Part shown: piece after piece, positions 1 to 5,947 of the stretch
Layout of the letters: each line of letters begins with the position of its first letter
Numbering within the stretch: the stretch's first letter is position 1
Assembly: GCA_016838945.1 (NCBI GenBank)
Contig: JADLKP010000052.1
Span: 1 to 11,109, forward strand
Length of the DNA stretch: 11,109 nt
Source: Methanobrevibacter sp.
GTDB lineage: Archaea > Methanobacteriota > Methanobacteria > Methanobacteriales > Methanobacteriaceae
Direction: 5' to 3'
Notes under the pieces: model-generated
Database searches by the model: none
Told to the model about the DNA's origin: nothing
The model's input: the letters and a program-made list of their open reading frames with translations, nothing else
Program-made: the position numbers and the translations under genes

Positions 1-94
1 TGATTATCAATTAATCGAGAAAATTACTAAAGTGATATTGAGAAAAAATTAAAAAATCTCCAAACAACAAAAAGAAAAAATGGGGGAAATTAAA

Positions 95-122
95 TTATAT
101 TTATTAAGGATAATAAATATAA
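95..122. repeat. Perfect 12-bp inverted repeat upstream of purC
   Basis: The arms TTATATTTATTA (95-106) and TAATAAATATAA (111-122) are exact reverse complements around the loop AGGA. No T-run follows, so a terminator for a gene upstream of the window is unlikely. The repeat lies about 20 bp upstream of the best TATA-like box of purC, and its right arm also holds an alternative TATA-like stretch (116-124). An operator or 5' stem is plausible. The arms are A/T only, so chance is not excluded. The rest of 1-175 shows no gene. Confidence 0.5.
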
Positions 123-143
123 AATTAAATATTATGATTATAT

Positions 144-157
144 GGAAATTTTATAAT
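144..157 (+). promoter_or_regulatory. Candidate purC promoter (BRE-like plus TATA box)
   Basis: GGAAA (144-148) followed by TTTTATAAT (149-157) fits an archaeal BRE/TATA arrangement. Transcription would start about 25 bases downstream, near 175-180. That gives a very short leader ahead of the ATG at 200 and argues against an ATG at 176. It is a pattern call in AT-rich DNA. Confidence 0.4.
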
Positions 158-199
158 TAAACCAATTATTATAAAATGATTTTAAAAACGATGATTAAA

Positions 200-937
200 A
201 TGGATTCTAAAAATTTACTTTATGAAGGAAAAGCCAAAAGCGTTTTCCAAGGCGAAAATCCTGATGAAGTCATCATTGACTTTAGAGATGACATGACTGC
301 AGGAGATGGTGCCAGAAAAGAAAGCATGGGTCAAAAAGGTTACATAAACTCAGTTATTTGTGCTAAAATCTTTGAAACCCTTGAAGCCGAAGGGGTGAAA
401 ACCCAATTGATTGAATTATGCGAACCTTGTGTTATGAAAGCTAAAAAGCTTGATATGATTCCTATAGAGGTTATTGTAAGAAACATAGCTACTGGAAGCA
501 TCATCAGAAAATTCCCATTTGAGGACAAGGCTCCATTCAACCCCCCTCTTATACAGATGGACTTTAAGGATGATGAATTCCATGATCCAATGCTCAATGA
601 TGCAATAGCCATTGCACTTAAAATAGCAAGCAAAGAGGACTTGGACACCTTAAGGGAATTGGCGCTTAAGGTCAATGATGTCATGAGCAGGATGTTCAAG
701 GACATTGGAATCATTCTTGTTGACTTCAAAATCGAATTCGGCAAGGACAAGGATGGAAACATCATATTAGGTGATGAGATAAGTCCTGACAGCTGCAGAT
801 TATGGGATGCCGAAACCCTTGATATGCTTGATAAGGAACTCTTCAGGCAAGGAAAAGACGATGAAGTAATCGATGCATATGAAGAGGTCTTCAACAGATT
901 ATTAACCGAAGAAGATAAGAAAAAATGGGGAATTTAA
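200..937 (+). CDS. purC: Phosphoribosylaminoimidazole-succinocarboxamide (SAICAR) synthase
   Basis: PurC joins aspartate to CAIR using ATP, giving SAICAR in de novo purine synthesis in the cytoplasm. The protein opens with the family's LLYEGKAK start (residues 6-13). It carries both SAICAR synthase signatures, IPIEVIVRN (87-95) and LVDFKIEFG (173-181), followed by DEISPDSCRLWD (192-203). At 245 residues it has the usual family length and is intact. In-frame ATGs lie at 176, 191 and 200. I chose 200 because it gives the usual short N-terminus, because GATGAT (190-195) can act as a weak ribosome binding site four bases before it, and because the predicted transcription start is near 176. The gene heads the purC-purS-purQ block. 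A 7-bp A/T inverted repeat (933-939 with 951-957) spans the stop codon. The function is secure; the start is less so. Confidence 0.96.
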   Translation: MDSKNLLYEGKAKSVFQGENPDEVIIDFRDDMTAGDGARKESMGQKGYINSVICAKIFETLEAEGVKTQLIELCEPCVMKAKKLDMIPIEVIVRNIATGSIIRKFPFEDKAPFNPPLIQMDFKDDEFHDPMLNDAIAIALKIASKEDLDTLRELALKVNDVMSRMFKDIGIILVDFKIEFGKDKDGNIILGDEISPDSCRLWDAETLDMLDKELFRQGKDDEVIDAYEEVFNRLLTEEDKKKWGI

Positions 938-1010
938 TTAGATATTGCCCAATTAAAAATAAGATCAAAAATTAAGAATTTAATTAAAACATTGTAGATT
1001 AAAGATTAGA

Positions 1011-1048
1011 TTATACTTATAAAAAATTATTCATGATTAATAGGTGAT
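1011..1048 (+). promoter_or_regulatory. Candidate purS promoter and strong ribosome binding site
   Basis: TTATACTTATAAAA (1011-1024) is TATA-like, and AGGTGAT (1042-1048) is a strong archaeal ribosome binding site five bases before the ATG at 1054 (eight before the ATG at 1057). The ribosome binding site is convincing. The TATA call is weak, and purS may be read through from purC across the 116-bp gap, which has no oligo-T stretch. Confidence 0.45.
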
Positions 1049-1053
1049 TTGAA

Positions 1054-1329
1054 ATGATGTATGACATTGAAGTTAAAGTTTCCTTAAAACCAGGAATGTT
1101 AAATCCAGAAGCGACCACTATTCAAAGATCCCTTGCTCTTTTAGGATATGAAGTTAAAGGAACCAAAACAAAGGAGATAATTACTTTTGTATTGGAAGCA
1201 GACTCCGAAGATGATGCAAGAGAGAAAGTAGATGACATGTGCCAAAAATTATTATGCAATCCAATTATCCACAACTACACCATTAATATTATCAAAATGG
1301 ACATGACCTGCGGATGCGGCTGCGAATAG
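1054..1329 (+). CDS. purS: Phosphoribosylformylglycinamidine synthase subunit PurS, with cysteine-rich tail
   Basis: PurS is the small subunit that bridges PurL and PurQ in FGAM synthase, which converts FGAR to FGAM with glutamine and ATP. The order of features is typical: a YDIEVKVSLKPGMLNPEA start (residues 3-20), the helix with SLALLGYEV (26-34), then EDDAREKVDDMCQKLLCNP (52-70) and a final strand IIHNYTINI (71-79). The family usually ends about here, near 80-85 residues. This protein continues to 91 with MDMTCGCGCE, which holds three cysteines alternating with glycine (C86, C88, C90), plus C63 and C68 upstream. The tail is unusual. An ATG at 1057 is an equally good start. The gene lies between purC and purQ, as in other archaea; the Methanothermobacter homologue, from memory, is MTH169. 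Confidence 0.95.
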   Translation: MMYDIEVKVSLKPGMLNPEATTIQRSLALLGYEVKGTKTKEIITFVLEADSEDDAREKVDDMCQKLLCNPIIHNYTINIIKMDMTCGCGCE

Positions 1330-1393
1330 ATGGAATGATTTAAATAATTTTTAGAAAACAGATGAAAACTTATTATATTCATAAAGTGATAAA

Positions 1394-2047
1394 ATGGCAA
1401 TTGGAATTATAAGATTCCCTGGAACTAACTGTGACCGTGACGTTTACAAAGCTATTGAATTAGCTGGAGGGGAAGCAGAATACATCTGGTGGAATAATGA
1501 AGACTTAACTGATTATGATGGAATTGTTATACCTGGCGGATTTTCCTATGGAGATTACTTGCGTGCAGGAGCAATAGCTTCCAACACCCCTGTTGTTGAA
1601 GGTGTGAAGGCTCTTGTCAAGGAAGAAAAGCCAGTTCTAGGAATATGTAATGGAGCACAGATTCTTGGAGAGATTGGACTCATTCCAGGATTGTTCATTA
1701 CCAATGAAGTGCCTAAATTCAACTGTGAATGGTCTAAATTGAAAGTTGCAAACAACAAGACCCCATTCACCAAAAACTTTGAGAAAGGCCAAGTCATTGA
1801 CATACCAATAGCTCATGCCGAAGGCAGATTCTATACTCAAGACATTGATCTTATGAAAGACCAGGACCAAATCGTTCTTCAGTTTGCAGAAGAAAACCCT
1901 AACGGTTCCATGGAAGCAATCACTGGTGTCTGTGATGAGTCAGGACTTGTTCTTGCAATGATGCCACACCCAGAAAGGGCTACTACAAAGCTATTGGGTT
2001 CAGACAATGGTCTTGAATTCTTTAAAGGTATGTTAGATAGCATTTAA
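1394..2047 (+). CDS. purQ: Phosphoribosylformylglycinamidine synthase, glutaminase subunit PurQ
   Basis: PurQ is the class I glutamine amidotransferase subunit of FGAM synthase. It releases ammonia from glutamine and passes it to PurL, with PurS holding the complex together. The 217-residue protein shows the N-terminal FPGTNCDRD (8-16), the oxyanion region PGGFSYGDYLRAGAIA (47-62), the nucleophile C85 in GICNGAQ (83-89), and the catalytic pair H192 and E194 in MPHPER (190-195). All triad residues are present and the length matches the stand-alone PurQ family. GTGAT (1386-1390) sits three bases before the ATG. PurL, the catalytic subunit, is not encoded in this window. The 64-bp gap to purS has no terminator, so co-transcription is likely. 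Confidence 0.97.
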   Translation: MAIGIIRFPGTNCDRDVYKAIELAGGEAEYIWWNNEDLTDYDGIVIPGGFSYGDYLRAGAIASNTPVVEGVKALVKEEKPVLGICNGAQILGEIGLIPGLFITNEVPKFNCEWSKLKVANNKTPFTKNFEKGQVIDIPIAHAEGRFYTQDIDLMKDQDQIVLQFAEENPNGSMEAITGVCDESGLVLAMMPHPERATTKLLGSDNGLEFFKGMLDSI

Positions 2048-2056
2048 GCTATCTAA
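2033..2056 (+). terminator. Stem-loop spanning the purQ stop codon
   Basis: TTAGATAGC (2033-2041) pairs perfectly with GCTATCTAA (2048-2056) around the loop ATTTAA, which contains the TAA stop (2045-2047). No oligo-T follows, so this is not a standard terminator. It may mark or protect the mRNA 3' end, or be a processing site. The type label is provisional. Confidence 0.5.
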
Positions 2057-2141
2057 ACCTATCAATTAAAATAAAATCCAAAACTAATATCCAAATAATT
2101 TAAATTTGATTCATTTTAATTATCAAAACAAGGAAGATAAT

Positions 2142-2855
2142 ATGCCGGTATATCTAATAGGTGCGGGTCCAGGAGACCCTGACTTAATAACATTGAAAGC
2201 TGTAAAAGCATTGAATAAAGCAGATGTTGTTTTATATGACTATTTAGCTAATGAAGAAATATTGAAGCATGCTCCAGAAGATGCAAAACGCATTTATGTA
2301 GGAAAAAAGGCTGGAGAGCATTATAAGACACAGGATGAAATCAATGAATTGATCATCGAAGAGGCAAAAGAGCATGAAAATGTTGTAAGGCTAAAAGGTG
2401 GAGATCCATTCGTATTCGGCAGAGGCGGAGAGGAACTATTGGCCCTTGCAGCTGAAAACATTGACTTTGAAGTAATTCCTGGAGTCACCTCAGCTATAGG
2501 TGCACCTACAAGCATGGCATTTCCTATAACCCATAGGGCAGTTGCTACCTCATTTACAGTTGTTACAGGCCATGAAGACCCTACCAAAAAGGATAAGCAG
2601 GTAAAATGGGATTACACTGCAGACACATTGATTATCCTTATGGGAATTGGAAACATCAAGGAAAACACTGAAGAGATCATGAAATACAGAGACCCAAATA
2701 CACCTGCATGTGCCATTGAAAGCGGCACGCTTCCAAATGAAAGGGTAGTATTTGGAACCCTTGGAACAATAGCTGACAAGGAAATCAACACACCAGCAAT
2801 ACTTGTAATCGGTGATGTCATAAACGTATTTAAGGAAATTAAGGGAATTGAATAA
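2142..2855 (+). CDS. cobA: Uroporphyrinogen-III C-methyltransferase (SUMT)
   Basis: SUMT uses S-adenosylmethionine to methylate uroporphyrinogen III at C-2 and C-7, giving precorrin-2. In methanogens this feeds coenzyme F430, cobalamin and siroheme. The 237-residue protein has the full single-domain tetrapyrrole methylase pattern: GAGPGDPDL (7-15), RLKGGDPFVFGRGGEE (83-98), VIPGVTSAIGAP (111-122), PITHR (128-132) and TGH (142-144). It lacks the siroheme synthase (CysG) dehydrogenase/chelatase domain. An upstream in-frame TTG at 2106 would add 12 residues. The ATG at 2142 is better because AGGAAG (2131-2136) lies five bases before it and the protein then starts directly on the first beta strand. 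The gap from purQ is 94 bp. The last codons and stop are duplicated immediately downstream. Confidence 0.96.
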   Translation: MPVYLIGAGPGDPDLITLKAVKALNKADVVLYDYLANEEILKHAPEDAKRIYVGKKAGEHYKTQDEINELIIEEAKEHENVVRLKGGDPFVFGRGGEELLALAAENIDFEVIPGVTSAIGAPTSMAFPITHRAVATSFTVVTGHEDPTKKDKQVKWDYTADTLIILMGIGNIKENTEEIMKYRDPNTPACAIESGTLPNERVVFGTLGTIADKEINTPAILVIGDVINVFKEIKGIE

Positions 2856-2899
2856 TTCCCCGAACACTATATAAAAATTAAGGGAATTGAATAATTCCC
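2836..2899 (+). repeat. 25-bp direct repeat, each copy a hairpin, duplicating the cobA 3' end
   Basis: An identical 25-base segment occurs at 2836-2860 and 2875-2899, a period of 39 bp. Each copy contains GGGAATT-GAAT-AATTCCC, a perfect 7-bp stem with a 4-base loop (2843-2860 and 2882-2899). The first copy covers the final codons and TAA stop of cobA. Because 39 is a multiple of three, the second copy is in the same frame and also ends ...KGIE-stop. Tandem 3' hairpins may help to end or stabilise the transcript; a weak T-run (2905-2913) follows. Confidence 0.75.
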
Positions 2900-3017
2900 A
2901 CCTACTATTTTTTGAAAACTTGAAAACATATTACTTACGATTGTAATTAGTATTAATTAGAAAAAAGCATTTTTTTAATTAAAAAACTAAAATAGTTATA
3001 AACTTTTTTTGGAATTA

Positions 3018-3079
3018 TCTCAATTTGAATAACAAGGGAATAAATTAAAAATTAATTAAAAATCATATTCAAAATGAGA
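3018..3079. repeat. Long imperfect inverted repeat in the cobA-DUF4013 spacer
   Basis: TCTCAATTTGAATA (3018-3031) and TATTCAAAATGAGA (3066-3079) pair over 14 positions with one mismatch, around a 34-base A/T-rich spacer. The region 2900-3214 has no credible gene. Besides this repeat and a candidate promoter near 3163 it holds T-runs (2969-2975 and 3004-3010) and low-complexity A/T sequence. Whether the repeat is a structured RNA, an operator or chance cannot be told here. Confidence 0.4.
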
Positions 3080-3162
3080 AATAAAGAAAAAATAAGCCAT
3101 TAAAATAAAAAATTTTTCAATACATTTAAATATTATTAAAGAGAAATTTAATAGCAACTCAA

Positions 3163-3208
3163 ATATACTTTATAGTGTTATGAGTGAATTTAATTAAAAA
3201 AAGAGGTG
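3163..3208 (+). promoter_or_regulatory. Candidate promoter and ribosome binding site of the DUF4013-like gene
   Basis: ATATACTTTATA (3163-3174) is a TATA-like box that would place the transcript start near 3190-3200. GAGGTG (3203-3208) is a strong ribosome binding site six bases before the ATG at 3215. That site overlaps an in-frame GTG at 3206, which is therefore not the start. The box matches a half-site before the regulator gene at 10207 in 11 of 12 positions. Confidence 0.45.
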
Positions 3209-3214
3209 TTTATT

Positions 3215-3931
3215 ATGGAAATAGGCGAAATTATTAGTGATGCTATCAAGTATCCGTTAAATAATATGAAAGCGCTTTTAATCTATATTGTACTCAGTAT
3301 TATTATGACTTTAGTCTTAGTATTTAGTGGTGTAGGACTCATTAGTGCAAACGAAGTTTCTGGTGCTGCAGCAGGCGGACTCGGATTCGTAGGAATCATT
3401 GGAATCATTATTGCATTTTGTATATACTTACTTATTCTAGGATATATGTTAGACGTTATCAAATTCGGTATTACTAGAGATGAAGGCTCTCCTGAAGTTG
3501 ATATTGTTAGACAAATAGTCAATGGTATCAAATACATTATTTTAGGTATTGTATACTTCATCATTCCAATAATCATAATCATGATACTTTCAAGATGGGA
3601 AACCTTAGCTGCAATCCTAGGACTTATCTTATTCATTGTATTCGGATTAGCATTCTTGATGGCAGCATGTAAATTAGCTGAAACTGAAAGCTTAGGTGCA
3701 GCTTTAAACATTGGTGAAGCCATTAAGGACATTTCCAAAGTAGGAATTGTTAAAATCTTAGCAATCATTGTTGTTTTCGTGGTTCTTGCAATTATTGTTG
3801 GTTTAATCGTAGGCATATTCGGTAACGATGGTTTCCTTGGAGTCATTGGTGCAATCATCAACGGAATTTGTTCCGTATACTTAACCTTCTTCTACAACAG
3901 AGCTGTCGGTTTAGCATACTCTGACGCATAA
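3215..3931 (+). CDS. DUF4013-like polytopic membrane protein
   Basis: The 238-residue protein is an integral membrane protein of unknown function. A short amphipathic start (MEIGEIISDAIKYP) precedes about six hydrophobic segments, roughly 19-42, 55-78, 105-127, 131-153, 178-202 and 206-228. Polar loops lie between, including 80-104 with DVIKFGITRDEGSPEVD. The repeated layout of helix, GYMLDVIKFG-type turn, negatively charged loop and IKYIILGIVYFIIP helix, with a final RAVGLAY, resembles the DUF4013 family, which is expanded in Methanobacteriales. This assignment is from memory of the family pattern. There is no enzyme motif and no obvious signal peptidase site. The ATG at 3215 is fixed by GAGGTG six bases upstream. 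Own promoter, strong ribosome binding site and hairpin terminator suggest a well-expressed single-gene unit. It separates cobA from hemD and has no evident tetrapyrrole role. Confidence 0.85.
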   Translation: MEIGEIISDAIKYPLNNMKALLIYIVLSIIMTLVLVFSGVGLISANEVSGAAAGGLGFVGIIGIIIAFCIYLLILGYMLDVIKFGITRDEGSPEVDIVRQIVNGIKYIILGIVYFIIPIIIIMILSRWETLAAILGLILFIVFGLAFLMAACKLAETESLGAALNIGEAIKDISKVGIVKILAIIVVFVVLAIIVGLIVGIFGNDGFLGVIGAIINGICSVYLTFFYNRAVGLAYSDA

Positions 3932-3956
3932 GTAATTAGATACAATATTTAAAAAA

Positions 3957-3996
3957 GCTTATCACAAATTGTGATAAGTACTTTTATCTTTTTTTA
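3957..3996 (+). terminator. Hairpin plus T-rich terminator after the DUF4013-like gene
   Basis: CTTATCACA (3958-3966) and TGTGATAAG (3970-3978) form a perfect 9-bp stem around AAT, extendable by a G-U pair (3957 with 3979). The T-rich tract 3982-3996 follows. It begins 26 bases after the stop at 3931 and looks like a bacterial-style intrinsic terminator. Another T-run (4014-4030) lies behind it. Confidence 0.8.
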
Positions 3997-4133
3997 TTAA
4001 CAAAATTAAACTATTTTTTCTTAAAATTTTTTAAAAATATAATTCCTGATTTTGAAAATAATTGTTTTAATGGTATGAAACTAATTAAAAAATTAAAAAA
4101 ATGGAATTGGAATTAAGAAAATAAAGAATTATT

Positions 4134-4215
4134 AAAAAAGAAGTAAAAAATAGAACAAGAAAATAAGATAATAAAATAGGATAAAAAAATAGAATAAAAA
4201 AACTAATCTAGATTA
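4134..4215 (-). terminator. Oligo-T terminator region of the radical SAM gene
   Basis: Read on the minus strand, this stretch holds several T-runs directly after the stop codon, typical of archaeal oligo-T termination. A 12-bp palindrome TAATCTAGATTA (4204-4215) overlaps the end of the gene. It faces the plus-strand terminator at 3957-3996, as expected between convergent genes. The remainder of 4004-4202 is low-complexity A-rich sequence with no gene. Confidence 0.6.
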
Positions 4216-5717
4216 TTAGATCTGTTTAAAGCTTTTTTTACCCTGAATGTTATATATTGGGTTCCTCCACGCATTACACGTTTGAATTCCACCCAATCAA
4301 GATTTGCCAAGAAAGTCTTAACGATGTAGGCGAATGAGAAATAGTATTTGCTCATCAAATTGTCTCTCAACTTCTCTATCTCATTATGGTCTGCATAAGG
4401 GTAATCCACAAGACAATTCAAGTAACCGTCATCATTCAACCATTTGGAGTAATCCTCTGTAATCAAATAGCCATTTTCCTTTGCCCACTCATAAAATCCA
4501 GTTCCTGGAAATGGCACAGCCTGTTGGAAGAAGCACATATCAGGATAGACAGATTGGGCAAACCTATAGGTTTCATCGATTGTTTGAAGACTGTCACCTG
4601 TAAGACCTATCATAAAGCAACCGAATACCTTAATGTCCAACTTTCTTGCATTTTCTGCAAAGGCCTTTGACTGTTCAAGAGTTATTCCCTTCTTGATTTC
4701 ATCCAACACATCCTGATTGCCTGATTCATAACCGCAAACAAGCAATCTGCAACCTGCATCCTTCATCTTCTTCATGGTTTCAAAGGTCAAGTCAACTCTT
4801 GTATTGCAGGACCAAACCGGCTTCAATCCTCTTTTGATGATTTCATCACAGAACTCAATGACCCTTGGTTGATTTACAGTGAATGTATCGTCCTCAATGA
4901 AGATTTCCTTTATCTCTGGAAGCTCTTTTAGAATGTATTCAAATTCATCTGCCAAATCAGAGACAGATCTTGTCCTATAAATCCTTCCACCCATTGTAGA
5001 TGGATAGCTGCAGAAATTGCATTGGTTCGGACATCCTCTTGATGAGACTATTTGAATCATAGGCTTTTGAGCAAAAGCATATGCATAATCATCAAAGTTC
5101 AAATACTTCTCGTAAACCTTGGAAACATAAGGAAGACTATCCAAATCTTCAAGAGGTTCCCTATCTTCAGTATGTTCAACAGCAAACTCAATAGAACCAG
5201 ACAATAGGTTTGCATCATCTAATCCGGCAATATCCGCACCATCAGAATTTACCCTATAGGAAACTCCTTTAACGGTTGATGCATCATCGGAAGCTATCAA
5301 TTCACCGACAGTATAGTCATATTCCTGACGAAGGATATAATCAATTCCTAAGCACTCATTAAGCACTGCATCAGGCAGAATGGTAGCATGGGTTCCTCCA
5401 ATCATTATCTTAGCCTTAGGGTAATCCTTCTTAATTGCATTTATTACCTTATAATCATAGGCGCAGGTAGGGGTTGTTATTTCAGCCATGATATAGTCAG
5501 GCTCATATCCTTTTACCTCTTCGATTGTATCCTCAATTGAATATGCCTTTGTAATGCAGTCCACCAATTTGCATTCATATCCTTGCTTTTCACACACCCC
5601 AACACAGTATGCCAACCAGTAAGGATAATACAAAGTGCCTGACTTGGTCTTTTCAGGCCATCTGCTTGCTCTGCTTATATTGAATTCATATGGTAAGTTT
5701 AAAAATAATATTTTCAT
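4203..5717 (-). CDS. B12-binding-domain radical SAM protein, HpnJ-like
   Basis: The 504-residue protein is a class B-type radical SAM enzyme. An N-terminal Rossmann-like cobalamin-binding domain spans about 1-145, with YPYWLAY (31-37) and GGTHAT (108-113 region), but the classical DxHxxG histidine is not visible, as in many class B enzymes. The radical SAM core begins at C229, C233 and C236 in RGCPNQCNFC, which would hold the 4Fe-4S cluster, and continues through GGRIYRTRS (243-251), EDDTFT (275-280), WSCNTR (302-307) and GYESGNQ (329-335). The C-terminal part (about 400-504) has PFPGTGFYEWAKENGYL. Several of these strings match my memory of HpnJ, the bacterial hopanoid enzyme that closes a ribose-derived chain into a cyclopentane polyol. 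Hopanoids are not archaeal, so the substrate is unknown. The start is ATG at 5717 because GTGAT (5726-5722) reads as its ribosome binding site, which makes the upstream GTG unlikely. The gene is a single minus-strand unit, divergent from hemD. Confidence 0.85.
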   Translation of the reverse strand: MKILFLNLPYEFNISRASRWPEKTKSGTLYYPYWLAYCVGVCEKQGYECKLVDCITKAYSIEDTIEEVKGYEPDYIMAEITTPTCAYDYKVINAIKKDYPKAKIMIGGTHATILPDAVLNECLGIDYILRQEYDYTVGELIASDDASTVKGVSYRVNSDGADIAGLDDANLLSGSIEFAVEHTEDREPLEDLDSLPYVSKVYEKYLNFDDYAYAFAQKPMIQIVSSRGCPNQCNFCSYPSTMGGRIYRTRSVSDLADEFEYILKELPEIKEIFIEDDTFTVNQPRVIEFCDEIIKRGLKPVWSCNTRVDLTFETMKKMKDAGCRLLVCGYESGNQDVLDEIKKGITLEQSKAFAENARKLDIKVFGCFMIGLTGDSLQTIDETYRFAQSVYPDMCFFQQAVPFPGTGFYEWAKENGYLITEDYSKWLNDDGYLNCLVDYPYADHNEIEKLRDNLMSKYYFSFAYIVKTFLANLDWVEFKRVMRGGTQYITFRVKKALNRSNNLD

Positions 5718-5755
5718 TAATATCACGAATAAATATAATTTAATTAAAGATAAAA

Positions 5756-5820
5756 TTTATACATATTTTTATACATATATAATTTTAGAATAAGTATTAT
5801 ATAAATTTAAATAAGTATTA
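5756..5820. promoter_or_regulatory. Divergent promoter region with two pairs of short direct repeats
   Basis: The 230-bp gap between the radical SAM gene (minus) and hemD (plus) must hold both promoters. It contains TTTATACATAT twice (5756-5766 and 5768-5778, 12-bp period) and AATAAGTATTA twice (5789-5799 and 5810-5820, 21-bp period). The first pair reads as TATA-like boxes for the minus-strand gene. Spacing near one or two helical turns would suit side-by-side protein binding, but the sequence is A/T-rich and this is inference. No small gene is visible. Confidence 0.4.
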
Positions 5821-5947
5821 AATGAATTTTATTTAAAGAATTTCTAATCAAATAGTAAAAATAAATTTAAAGAACAATGAATAAATTCAATAATAAAATA
5901 AATTAATCAGTAATACAATAATAATCATAATTTTAAGATGTGTAAAA

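Noticed and set aside
340..894. Minus-strand open frame of 184 codons opposite purC
   Set aside because: It is fully antisense to an intact, motif-complete purC, serine-rich in the manner of shadow frames, and has no recognisable domain.
3206..3214. Upstream GTG start for the membrane protein
   Set aside because: The GTG is part of the ribosome binding site GAGGTG; the ATG at 3215 has correct spacing. The same reasoning rejects the GTG at 10198 and the minus-strand GTG at 5726.
3283..3861. Minus-strand open frame of 192 codons opposite the membrane protein gene
   Set aside because: Its I/M/P/T-rich composition is the complement of the hydrophobic codons of the real gene, and it lacks a ribosome binding site and domain.
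4386..4670. Plus-strand open frame of 94 codons opposite the radical SAM gene
   Set aside because: It is antisense to a well-supported coding region and shows no family motif.
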